From positions 1-57,643 of the forward strand of contig JAWOJF010000040.1 in NCBI GenBank assembly GCA_046481785.1: DNA of 57,643 bases. Reading direction: 5' to 3'. Below, one piece after another: positions 7,460 to 14,545 of the stretch (its first letter is position 1; each line of letters starts with the position of its first letter). The position numbers and the translations under genes were made by a program. The notes below the pieces were generated by a model. That model had not been told where the DNA came from. It searched no databases and saw only the letters and a list, made by a program, of their open reading frames with translations. Origin of the DNA: JAWOJF01 sp046481785. Its GTDB lineage: Bacteria > Bacteroidota > Ignavibacteria > Ignavibacteriales > Ignavibacteriaceae.

Positions 7460-8109
7460 AAGATAAACTGATTTATATTGTGGCTTTTACAATGGCTTTC
7501 CTGCTTGTTACAGGCGGGTTTCTCTATCTTAACACAATATATAAAAATATTTTTGCATTCGATTTTACTCCCGTGAATGCTCAGACTGAAGAGCCTGTTG
7601 AGGACACGGATGAATCAGAACAGAAAGAGGAAACAAAACAGGAAGTAAATGAGCCTGAGATGCAGGAAGAACCGGAAGGAATACCTGTTTATATAAACAC
7701 TGATTCAATAAAAATTGCCATGCGGAAAAACAGTGCAGATTCATCCGCATTAAAAGACTCTGTTGTTGTAAAAAAAGATAAGAGTGTTGTGCTGGAGGAT
7801 TCAATTAAAAATTTGAAGCAGCAGATAAAAGAAATTGCTTCAAAAAAAGATCAAATACTGGAAGCCAAGATAGATTCGCTTAAACTGGCAAGTAAAATAT
7901 CTGTTGCAGACAGCTCATACAAAGCATGGATAAAGAAAACAGTTTCGCTCTATGAAGCAATGGATTCCAGGAAGGCTGCTAAAATAATTCTTACTTACTC
8001 CGATAATATTGCAAAGGACATCCTCTATTCAATGAAGAAAAAGAAAGCCGCTGAAATATTGGCGCAATACAGTCCCGAAACAGTAAATAGGATAACAAGT
8101 ATAAAATGA
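7456..8109 (+). CDS. MotE/FlbB-like membrane-anchored flagellar protein
   Basis: A 217-residue protein with one N-terminal membrane helix (about residues 5-24), a strongly acidic Glu-rich linker (~40-75), a coiled coil (~110-140) and a C-terminal helical domain SLYEAMDSRKAAKIILTYSD, then KKAAEILAQYSP. That C-terminal block resembles the MgtE-N-like domain of MotE (a chaperone of the stator protein MotC) and spirochaete FlbB. The start is a TTG at 7456, overlapping the fliJ stop, with AGGA at 7445-7448. Its place between fliJ and fliK is common for this family. A possible sigma28 promoter for fliK lies inside the gene (7980-8006). Confidence 0.75.
   Translation: MKDKLIYIVAFTMAFLLVTGGFLYLNTIYKNIFAFDFTPVNAQTEEPVEDTDESEQKEETKQEVNEPEMQEEPEGIPVYINTDSIKIAMRKNSADSSALKDSVVVKKDKSVVLEDSIKNLKQQIKEIASKKDQILEAKIDSLKLASKISVADSSYKAWIKKTVSLYEAMDSRKAAKIILTYSDNIAKDILYSMKKKKAAEILAQYSPETVNRITSIK
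7980..8006 (+). promoter_or_regulatory. Candidate sigma28 promoter ahead of fliK, inside the preceding gene
   Basis: TAAAATAA, 11 bases, TCCGATAA (7980-7987, 7999-8006) matches the FliA consensus TAAAGTTT-N11-GCCGATAA at the conserved TAAA and CCGATAA positions with exact spacing. It lies about 100 bases before fliK. Because it is inside a coding sequence it may be chance. Confidence 0.4.
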
Positions 8110-10421
8110 TGACATCAAACACATTAACCGCATCTGCTAATACAGCAGGCAGCCTATTCCAGATTTTTAATCTTCCAAAAGCAGGCAATTCCTCTTATTT
8201 ATTCTCAGACATTATAAAAATTATTGGCAACGAAGCAGACCCTCAAACAATTAATAACCTGCCGGGCATAACTGCATCATCAACTGCAGGAACCGCCGTG
8301 CCTGAGTTAAATATTATTGATACCTCAAAGCTTATTGGCTTGCTTTTAAAAAATATAAACGGCGAAACAGGAAAGAATGCAGAGACAAATGAAAACCTTT
8401 CCGGAGAACAGTTCTATATAAGTGAAAATGATCTAAATGACTTTATTACTTTACTTGGACTGGAAAAAACATCTGCTGTTGCTCAACAACTATCGGAAAT
8501 AGAAGTTGAAATTAGTCCCGAATTTCTTGAAAAACTCGCAAGGTTTACAGGTGGTTCAGTTAAAGATAATGGCAAACATTTATTTATTAGTCTGGATAAC
8601 AGTATTAATGATGAAAATAAGGATGATAGTGAAGTAATTCCATCGGGAAACAAAAAAATAAAAATTATTTTTAAAAAAATTGAACAGGATAATTCACTCA
8701 ATTCTTTACAACCGGAACTACTTGCAGGCGATTTTAATTATAAAATAATCCATACTTTAGAGACAACCGGTGCTGTTAACCCCGGCTTAACCGCAGAACC
8801 GGAAAAAACAATTGTTGTTTCCCCAAATGCCCAGGCAAATGGAAGCACAAAAGTTTCTGCAAAAGGCCAGGGAGTGGATCAAAAAATCCAGGTGCAAACC
8901 GGAAATATTGAATTTGAATTAACTTCCGGTGAAGATGAGATTTCCACTGTAAAAAATTCAACTGATATTGCTGCAAAGCCTGTATCAGATAGCCAGGAAT
9001 TAACAGGTAATAAGTTACCTGTTGATAAAAAACCTGTGTTTAATGTTGGTTCAAATATTAAAATAGAAAATCCTGATAAAGAAATTACTCAAGTTAATAC
9101 TAAATCAAATAATAAAGCAGAACCCGTAATTAACGTATCAACAGAAGATAGTAGTGATACAGATGTAATGACTGCTCAAAAGATTTCTATTAAGTCCGAA
9201 ATGACAGAGCCTGCCGGCGAGAAAATAAAAGTTAACATGCAGGAATCTCATACTAAACTGGTAATTAAACCTTTGCCGGATAAAACGGGAACTGAATCTG
9301 CGGAAAAAATATCCGGCAGGCAGGATACTAAAATATCTTTAACCCTTCCCGGAAAAGAGCCGGTTGAAGGTTTACAAAAAACTTCTGTAGAAAATACATC
9401 AACAAAAAATGTTTCAGTAGAAAATTCATCAACAAAGAATGTTTCAGTAGAAAATTCATCTGACAAAACCGCTCCCAAGACAGTTGAAAAAGTTTTTAGC
9501 CGCCCTCTTATTCCTAACGAAATATTAAAAGGTGAAGAAGATATAAAAACACCCGGTACCACAGCTAAGACGGTTAGTGAACTAAAGAGCCTCTACCAGG
9601 TAACCTTTGAGAAGGCGGAACCCAAAAACCCGATAAATAATGAAAAAAGCCTTCCTCATAATTTTTATACTTCAGATTATGAAGAGTTTGATAACGGACT
9701 CTTTACTGATAAGCTTCAGGCGGTTGTAAAAGAAAAGGTAATACAGGGTAAACCGGAAGAACACTCAACTAACCAGGCTACTTCTTCTGCAAAGGATGGT
9801 CTTCCGGAGAATAAGATCACTGTTAAAGAAAGCCCGGGCGATTCACAGGACAAATCTGCATCAAATAATAACTCCGGTGAAAACCATCAGGGAAATAAGC
9901 AGAATATGAAGCCAGGCAATGAGTTTATTTTAGAGCCTGTCCAGTCAAGGAATGCTTCAAATGATTCTGCTAGTACCGGTAAAACTGAACCTGTTAAAGA
10001 TTATACATTATTTAAGAATATAAATGCAAATGATCTGATTGATGAAGTTAAAAGTCTTGTTGTAAAAGGTGAAAGATCAAATGTTGTACTTAAACTTAAC
10101 CCCGGGCATCTTGGAAGTGTAAAACTGATTATTGAGATAAAAGATGCCGTGATGAATACTAAAATTGAAGTTGAGAATGAGTCGGTAAGACAAATAGTAC
10201 AAAACAATGTAGACATTTTAAAACAATCACTCCAGCAAAATGGAATACATTTAAATTCTTTTACAGTTTCCCTTACTTCACAGGAGCAGAAATCATCATC
10301 TGCAAAACCGGAACACAAGAAAAAGGGGCATACTGTAAAGAATGATATTACAATTGACGAAGAGATAAATGCCTCAGCGTCTAAAAAAATGGGTTACAAC
10401 ACGTACGAATATCTTGCTTAA
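8106..10421 (+). CDS. fliK: Flagellar hook-length control protein FliK
   Basis: FliK is the exported ruler that sets hook length and then switches the export gate to filament substrates. The 771 residues are mostly a long Ser/Thr/Lys/Glu-rich disordered region, with a folded C-terminal domain at about 655-725 (VVLKLNPGHLGSVKL, then LKQSLQQNGIHLNSFTVSL) that is the diagnostic substrate-switching domain. Two adjacent ATGs (8106, 8109) are possible starts. A ten-residue tandem repeat sits near residues 428-455. It is longer than enterobacterial FliK (~400 aa), which may relate to ruler length. Confidence 0.93.
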   Translation: MMTSNTLTASANTAGSLFQIFNLPKAGNSSYLFSDIIKIIGNEADPQTINNLPGITASSTAGTAVPELNIIDTSKLIGLLLKNINGETGKNAETNENLSGEQFYISENDLNDFITLLGLEKTSAVAQQLSEIEVEISPEFLEKLARFTGGSVKDNGKHLFISLDNSINDENKDDSEVIPSGNKKIKIIFKKIEQDNSLNSLQPELLAGDFNYKIIHTLETTGAVNPGLTAEPEKTIVVSPNAQANGSTKVSAKGQGVDQKIQVQTGNIEFELTSGEDEISTVKNSTDIAAKPVSDSQELTGNKLPVDKKPVFNVGSNIKIENPDKEITQVNTKSNNKAEPVINVSTEDSSDTDVMTAQKISIKSEMTEPAGEKIKVNMQESHTKLVIKPLPDKTGTESAEKISGRQDTKISLTLPGKEPVEGLQKTSVENTSTKNVSVENSSTKNVSVENSSDKTAPKTVEKVFSRPLIPNEILKGEEDIKTPGTTAKTVSELKSLYQVTFEKAEPKNPINNEKSLPHNFYTSDYEEFDNGLFTDKLQAVVKEKVIQGKPEEHSTNQATSSAKDGLPENKITVKESPGDSQDKSASNNNSGENHQGNKQNMKPGNEFILEPVQSRNASNDSASTGKTEPVKDYTLFKNINANDLIDEVKSLVVKGERSNVVLKLNPGHLGSVKLIIEIKDAVMNTKIEVENESVRQIVQNNVDILKQSLQQNGIHLNSFTVSLTSQEQKSSSAKPEHKKKGHTVKNDITIDEEINASASKKMGYNTYEYLA
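9387..9470 (+). repeat. 30-bp in-frame minisatellite in fliK
   Basis: Units beginning GTAGAAAAT start at 9387, 9417 and 9447, giving a 30-base period (10 residues, VENSSTKNVS). The first two units are nearly identical and the third diverges after ~15 bases. Because the period is a multiple of three, copy changes would alter the FliK ruler length by 10 residues each without a frameshift. Confidence 0.85.
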
Positions 10422-10431
10422 AGCAGGATAA

Positions 10432-10467
10432 ATCGGAGAGATTAAACTTTTAAAGCATTTCTCCGAT
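10432..10467 (+). promoter_or_regulatory. Inverted repeat overlapping the flgD promoter
   Basis: Perfect 8-bp arms ATCGGAGA (10432-10439) and TCTCCGAT (10460-10467) are separated by 20 bases. The right arm covers part of the -10 element of the sigma28-type promoter. It could be a fliK 3' hairpin (no T-run follows) or an operator that overlaps the promoter. Confidence 0.45.
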
Positions 10468-10469
10468 AA
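10443..10469 (+). promoter_or_regulatory. Sigma28 (FliA) type promoter for flgD
   Basis: TAAACTTT (10443-10450), exactly 11 bases, then TCCGATAA (10462-10469), against the FliA consensus TAAAGTTT-N11-GCCGATAA: seven of eight bases agree in each box. It is intergenic, 22 bases after fliK, and directs transcription into a ~220-base leader before flgD. The window encodes its own FliA at 23473-24099. Confidence 0.7.
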
Positions 10470-10525
10470 TAAGATGTAAAATGGTGCCTGAAGCAAAGGT
10501 ACAATGATATCAGAAAACTTTAACC

Positions 10526-10618
10526 AGAGCGGGACCTTTTAAGGACGCTCCAACCCCTGCCTAATGGCAGGCAAACTGCCCGACTGACTGAAGGCGGTTA
10601 ACATGAACCTTAAAGGTT
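10526..10618 (+). ncRNA. Structured leader element, copy 1 (before flgD)
   Basis: A ~77-nt element shared with the flgE leader. Predicted stems are: I, GAGCG 10527-10531 with CGCTC 10546-10550, enclosing CCTTTTAAGG; II, CCTGCC 10556-10561 with GGCAGG 10566-10571 and a TAAT loop; III, AACTGCC 10574-10580 with GGCGGTT 10593-10599 and a conserved 12-base loop. A further AACCTT/AAGGTT hairpin follows at 10606-10618. Stem III differs in sequence from copy 2 but keeps pairing. It lies in the transcript expected from the sigma28-type promoter at 10443. It may be a cis-regulatory RNA or a REP-like repeat. Confidence 0.55.
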
Positions 10619-10691
10619 AAACACTTCTGATTTCCACACTTTAGCTTACCAGGCTTATAAATCCTTAAGTTTTATTACAAGGAATATTATT

Positions 10692-11384
10692 ATGATTGAT
10701 ACAGTAAACAGTGGTTATTCCGGAACATACTCGCCAGAAGGAGCTGGAAAAAGCGAACTTGGTAAGGATGACTTCCTGAAACTTATGATAACCCAGTTGA
10801 GATATCAGGATCCTATGAACCCTTTGGACAGCAACGAATACAGTGCACAGCTTGCGCAGTTCAGCTCGCTGGAACAGCTTACCAATCTTAACGAAAATCT
10901 TACCTCTATGATTGAGGCTAACTATACTTTAACACAGTCTGTTTATAATACTATGACCACTACTTTAATTGGCAAAGAAGTAAAAGTTGATGGTAACGAA
11001 TTTAATAATAAAGGGCAGGATAGTATTGATCTGGGATTTAACTTATCTGCTGCTCCTGCAAATACAACTATTAAAATTTATAATGAATCAGGTAAGCTTG
11101 TAAGAACAATTGATGATAAGTCATTCAGCTCTGGTGATAATAAACTAAACTGGGATTTTACAGATGATTCCGGCAATGAGCTTCCCGAAGGCAAATACAG
11201 TTTTGAAGTTGAAGCAAAAGGTTACGGCGATACAAATCTTACTGTTAAAAGCTTTAAATATGGAACAATTAACAGCATTAAATATACTGAAGACGGAATT
11301 ATGCTTTTGATTAACGGAATGGAGTATCTGCCGGCAGAAATTATAGAAATAACAAATCCTTCAAACAGCGAAGGAGATAACTAA
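10692..11384 (+). CDS. flgD: Flagellar hook-cap assembly protein FlgD
   Basis: FlgD forms the temporary cap under which hook subunits polymerise. The 230 residues show the conserved N-terminal segment (LGKDDFLKLMITQLRYQDP followed by EYSAQLAQFSSLEQL, about 18-60) and the FlgD Ig-like core (IKIYNESGKLVRTI, then GDNKLNWDFTDDSGNELPEGKYSFEV). Ribosome site AAGGA at 10679-10683. It heads a transcript with a structured leader and a sigma28-type promoter, and is followed two bases later by the next gene. Confidence 0.95.
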   Translation: MIDTVNSGYSGTYSPEGAGKSELGKDDFLKLMITQLRYQDPMNPLDSNEYSAQLAQFSSLEQLTNLNENLTSMIEANYTLTQSVYNTMTTTLIGKEVKVDGNEFNNKGQDSIDLGFNLSAAPANTTIKIYNESGKLVRTIDDKSFSSGDNKLNWDFTDDSGNELPEGKYSFEVEAKGYGDTNLTVKSFKYGTINSIKYTEDGIMLLINGMEYLPAEIIEITNPSNSEGDN

Positions 11385-11385
11385 A

Positions 11386-11757
11386 ATGGCAGAGATAAAC
11401 GGGATTAAAGTTCCCTTTATACCAATAATCAGTGAGCCGGTACTTCAGAAAAAGATTAATACCGATTCTGGAGATTTTGATGCCATTTTTCAGCAGGAAC
11501 TTGAGAAAGTAAAATTCTCAAATCATGCAATGAAAAGACTTGAAACAAGAAATATACAGCTTGGCGATGAAGAAATCGGCAAAATCCAGAACGCTGTGGA
11601 ACTTGCAGAGCAGAAGGGTTCAAAAGACTCTCTGGTACTTATGAACAATACAGCTTTTATTGTTAATGTTCCTAACAGAACTGTTGTTACAGCATTGCCT
11701 GTTAATGATAGTTCGGAAAATATTTTTACAAATATAGACAGTGTAGTTTTAATATAA
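11386..11757 (+). CDS. Flagellar operon protein (TIGR02530 family)
   Basis: A 123-residue protein matching the conserved flagellar-operon family found between flgD and flgE in many bacteria: FSNHAMKRLETRNIQL, then KIQNAVELAEQKGSKDSLVLM, then AFIVNVPNRTVVTAL. Its function is not established to my knowledge; position between hook-cap and hook genes suggests hook assembly or its control. It has no signal peptide or membrane span. Confidence 0.85.
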   Translation: MAEINGIKVPFIPIISEPVLQKKINTDSGDFDAIFQQELEKVKFSNHAMKRLETRNIQLGDEEIGKIQNAVELAEQKGSKDSLVLMNNTAFIVNVPNRTVVTALPVNDSSENIFTNIDSVVLI

Positions 11758-11768
11758 GTAAATAATAA

Positions 11769-11846
11769 AGAGCGGGACCTTTTAAGGACGCTCCGACCCC
11801 CTGCCTGACGGCAGGAAGGCTGCCCGACTGACTGAAGGCAGCCAAC
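11769..11846 (+). ncRNA. Structured leader element, copy 2 (before flgE)
   Basis: The second copy of the flgD leader element. Stem I is GAGCG 11770-11774 / CGCTC 11789-11793 around CCTTTTAAGG; stem II is CCTGCC 11800-11805 / GGCAGG 11810-11815 with a TGAC loop; stem III is GGCTGCC 11818-11824 / GGCAGCC 11837-11843 around the same 12-base loop as copy 1. Stem III replaces two A-U pairs of copy 1 by G-C and a U-G by U-A, so pairing is kept while sequence changes. It ends 31 bases before the flgE start. Confidence 0.55.
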
Positions 11847-11860
11847 ACAAATTAAACATA

Positions 11861-11874
11861 AACCTTAGGAGGTT
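11861..11874 (+). promoter_or_regulatory. Hairpin containing the flgE ribosome-binding site
   Basis: AACCT (11861-11865) can pair with AGGTT (11870-11874) over a TAGG loop. The strong Shine-Dalgarno AGGAGG (11867-11872) sits in the loop and 3' arm, four to five bases before the ATG. The flgD leader has the related AACCTT-A-AAGGTT hairpin at 10606-10618, but there it does not contain the ribosome site. Confidence 0.5.
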
Positions 11875-11877
11875 ATA

Positions 11878-13614
11878 ATGGCACTTCTTAATTCACTCTT
11901 TGCAGGCGTATCAGGTATGCGTAATCATCAGTCAATGATGGATGTTATTGGCAATAACATTGCAAACGTTAATACAATCGGGTTCAAGGGTTCAAGAATC
12001 ACCTTCAGTGATGCTTTTAACCAGTTTGTAAAAGCAGGTACAAACCCAACTGCATCAACAGGTGGTACAAATACTTTCCAGGTGGGTCTTGGTATGAAAA
12101 TAAATTCCATAGACAGGAACTGGAACCAGGGTACATTTGAAAGAACAGGGATTACAACTGATATGGCTTTGCAGGGCCCCGGAATGTTTGTTCTTAAAAG
12201 TAATGAAGAAAGATTTTATTCAAGAGCAGGTGCATTTATTTTTGATGCAGATGGTAAACTAGTTTCTCCTCAAAACGGAGCTATTGTGCAGGGCAAGGTT
12301 GCTAATAGTGATGGTGCTGTACCTCCCGGAAACAACCTTGAGGATATAGTAATTGATACGAATTTAAAACTTCCTGCAATTGCAACCGACCTGATAAAAT
12401 GGGGCGGTAATCTGAAAAGTAATTCCGAGTTAACCAGGTCAGATAATGTGGTACAAAGAGGTAATCTAAATTCAAATTTTGAGGCCCCGGCTACAGCGCC
12501 AGGACCATTCGATACCCAAACTGCTATATATAATGAATTGGGTGAGAAGTATATTCTTAAAGTTACATATACTGCAACAGCAACACCTAATGAATATGAC
12601 ATGACATGGAGAGTTCTAGATGAAGAAGGCGAGCCATTCCTTCTTGATCCAACAGATCCGCTTTCTATTGATCCGGCTTATGATGGCGCTCTTCCTAATC
12701 CTATTTTATTTATTGAAAATCCTCCAAGCAGCGGAAATTTTGTTTTGGATGATACTTCAAAGGCCTATTTTGATAGTGATAGTACCGATGATAATCATGT
12801 TACTGTTCCTGGTTTTGATGCAGGATTTGATATAGAGGCAGGTTCAATTACTCAGAATGGCAGTACAACAACATTAAGTTTATCTGCTGATGGTAATAGA
12901 GAACCTAATATTGTTAGTGGTTCAGTAACAATATTCGATTCACTTGGTACATCACACCAGGTTACAATGAAATATACAAAAATTCTTGATAATACCTGGA
13001 TCTGGAGTGCTTCGATACCCGGTATAAGCACTGATAACGGTCTTGCAGTGGATTCAACAGGAACAATTACATTTAACTCTGATGGTACATTGGATCCGAG
13101 TAAAATTGCGCCGAATAATCCTCAGCTTACATTTACACCTGCGGGAGGTGCTAATCTTATGGTTATTGATCTCGATTTCGGAAGAGGATTTGGCGGTGTT
13201 ACACAAACTTCTTCAAGTTCAGTAATTTCAGCTTTAAACCAGAATGGTTCAGCATCAGCTTCATTATCAAACATAAATATTGACCAGTATGGACACATTG
13301 TAGGTATATTCTCTAACGGTAATTCAAGAACCCTTGCACAGGTAATGGTAGCAACTTTTGCAAACCTTAACGGTTTAATAAGTGTTGGCGATAACCTCTT
13401 TTCATCATATGCTAACTCAGGGGATCCCAGAATAGCATCGCTTGGTGAAGAAAGCGGCACTACTGTTCAATCAGGTGCTCTTGAGCAATCCAATGTAGAC
13501 CTTAGTGAAGAGTTTACAAAAATGATAGTATCGCAGAGGGGTTTCCAGGCTAATGCCAGGGTAATTTCAACTGCAGATACTTTACTCCAGGAAATAACAA
13601 ATCTGATCAGATAA
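11878..13614 (+). CDS. flgE: Flagellar hook protein FlgE
   Basis: FlgE polymerises into the hook, the universal joint outside the outer membrane. N-terminal axial motif LFAGVSGMRNHQ, then IGNNIANVNTIGFKG (residues ~8-38); the D2-like variable domains fill the centre (two copies of FDTQTAIYNELGEKY / FDSLGTSHQVTMKY type segments); C-terminus SNVDLSEEFTKMIVSQRGFQAN is the axial closing helix. The 578 residues are larger than the enterobacterial 402-residue protein, as is common outside that group. A strong AGGAGG precedes the ATG. Confidence 0.96.
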   Translation: MALLNSLFAGVSGMRNHQSMMDVIGNNIANVNTIGFKGSRITFSDAFNQFVKAGTNPTASTGGTNTFQVGLGMKINSIDRNWNQGTFERTGITTDMALQGPGMFVLKSNEERFYSRAGAFIFDADGKLVSPQNGAIVQGKVANSDGAVPPGNNLEDIVIDTNLKLPAIATDLIKWGGNLKSNSELTRSDNVVQRGNLNSNFEAPATAPGPFDTQTAIYNELGEKYILKVTYTATATPNEYDMTWRVLDEEGEPFLLDPTDPLSIDPAYDGALPNPILFIENPPSSGNFVLDDTSKAYFDSDSTDDNHVTVPGFDAGFDIEAGSITQNGSTTTLSLSADGNREPNIVSGSVTIFDSLGTSHQVTMKYTKILDNTWIWSASIPGISTDNGLAVDSTGTITFNSDGTLDPSKIAPNNPQLTFTPAGGANLMVIDLDFGRGFGGVTQTSSSSVISALNQNGSASASLSNINIDQYGHIVGIFSNGNSRTLAQVMVATFANLNGLISVGDNLFSSYANSGDPRIASLGEESGTTVQSGALEQSNVDLSEEFTKMIVSQRGFQANARVISTADTLLQEITNLIR

Positions 13615-13632
13615 TTTTCATGATCAACCTCT

Positions 13633-13662
13633 GGCGGGATAGCAGTATCCCGCCTTTTTTTT
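13633..13662 (+). terminator. Rho-independent terminator after flgE
   Basis: GGCGGGATA (13633-13641), loop GCAG, TATCCCGCC (13646-13654), then eight T. A 9-bp perfect GC-rich stem followed by a T-run 19 bases after the flgE stop is a textbook terminator and ends the hook operon. Confidence 0.95.
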
Positions 13663-13666
13663 GTAG

Positions 13667-13870
13667 CACAGGCTTTAGCCTGTGTTTTTTTTTGTGAGCA
13701 AGTTAAACCCCGAAATTATCCAGCACGGGCTTTAGCCTGTGATGTTTGTAAAGCAGGCCGGGCGGGTACATATGAACATCTTAATTCTCTTAAAAATCAG
13801 TCCTTTTCACAGGCTAAGGCTTGTGCTGCATAATTTCCAGTTGTTTTCTGTTCACAGGCTAAAGCCTGTG
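13667..13870. repeat. Four REP-like palindromes (CACAGGCT type)
   Basis: Four copies of an ~18-base palindrome occur at 13667-13684, 13724-13741, 13808-13825 and 13853-13870. The first two have a TT centre and a 5' AGCAC edge (GTAGCACAGG in the first); the last two have an AA centre and the mirrored 3' edge (GTGCT), so copies 1-2 and 3-4 face opposite ways. Copies 2 and 3 carry single changes in a stem. The arrangement of inverted pairs is that of REP/BIME elements mobilised by RAYT transposases; no such transposase is in the window. Copy 1 is followed by nine T and could reinforce termination. Confidence 0.75.
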
Positions 13871-13978
13871 CTACAATCTCCAATTGTATAATAATAGCCA
13901 ATTCTTCTAATAAATCATTAAAAAAACGTTGATATTTTGTTATTTCTTTATGGCACATCAGTTGAATTGACTTAGCGT
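13871..13978 (+). promoter_or_regulatory. Upstream region of the fliL operon
   Basis: After the palindromes this AT-rich stretch must hold the promoter for the long fliL-flhG operon, since a terminator closes the operon before it. A TATAAT at 13887-13892 is the best -10 candidate, but no good -35 lies 17 bases before it. A sigma54-like TGGCAC-N5-TTGA at 13951-13965 is too close to the start codon to be convincing. No strong ribosome site precedes the ATG at 13979. Confidence 0.3.
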
Positions 13979-14536
13979 ATGGCAAATGAAGAAATCATAG
14001 AAAAACCCGTAGAAAAAAAGCTTGAAGATAGTTTTGTGGCTGAAAAACCTAAAAAGTTTAATTCAAAAATACTTATTATAGGTCTGCCCATCTTTATAGT
14101 TCAACTGGTAGTTGTTTATTTTTTAACCGCTAATTTTTTACTCAGCAAAATTACAAAACCTGATATTGATACAATTTCAAAGGACAGTTCGGCTGTATCT
14201 AAAACAACCGATGCCGGTTCTTCAAAGGAACTGGGTAAACATATTTTCCTGATTGAGGATATAGTTGTAAATCCAGCCGATACCGAAGGTAAAAGACTGC
14301 TTCTTACATCTGTAGGTTTTGACCTTCAGGAAGAAACTGCTATACAGGACTATAAATCAAAAGAAGTACTTCTTAAAGACGCAATTGTTACTACTCTATC
14401 AAGTAAATCATTAATGCAGTTAAGCAATACTTCTTTTAAAGATTCCATTAAAAGTGAAATTATTACAAGGGTAAAATCACTTATTCCGGGAAGTAAATTA
14501 AATACAGTTTACATTAGTAAATATATTCTTCAATAA
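13979..14536 (+). CDS. fliL: Flagellar basal body-associated protein FliL
   Basis: FliL surrounds and stabilises the stator at the basal body. The 185 residues have a basic/acidic cytoplasmic N-tail, one membrane helix (~30-53) and a periplasmic stomatin-like domain with the family features LIEDIVVNPADTEGKRLLLTSVGFDLQ and a C-terminal hydrophobic VYISKYILQ strand. The last residues match the usual FliL end. First gene of the switch/export operon, ten bases before fliM. Confidence 0.9.
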   Translation: MANEEIIEKPVEKKLEDSFVAEKPKKFNSKILIIGLPIFIVQLVVVYFLTANFLLSKITKPDIDTISKDSSAVSKTTDAGSSKELGKHIFLIEDIVVNPADTEGKRLLLTSVGFDLQEETAIQDYKSKEVLLKDAIVTTLSSKSLMQLSNTSFKDSIKSEIITRVKSLIPGSKLNTVYISKYILQ

Positions 14537-14545
14537 AGGTTTATA

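Noticed and set aside
9387..9470. Tandem repeat as a CRISPR-like array
   Set aside because: Units are contiguous without spacers, lie in frame inside fliK and encode a 10-residue repeat.
10603..10620. Five-codon mini-ORF (MNLKG) in the flgD leader
   Set aside because: The matching place in the flgE leader has ATA instead of ATG, so there is no sign of a conserved leader peptide.
13667..13870. Palindrome cluster as a CRISPR array
   Set aside because: Copies are in both orientations, spacing is irregular and there are no cas genes.
13951..13965. Sigma54-like TGGCAC-N5-TTGA before fliL
   Set aside because: The -12 C is missing and the start site would fall about two bases before the ATG, leaving no leader.
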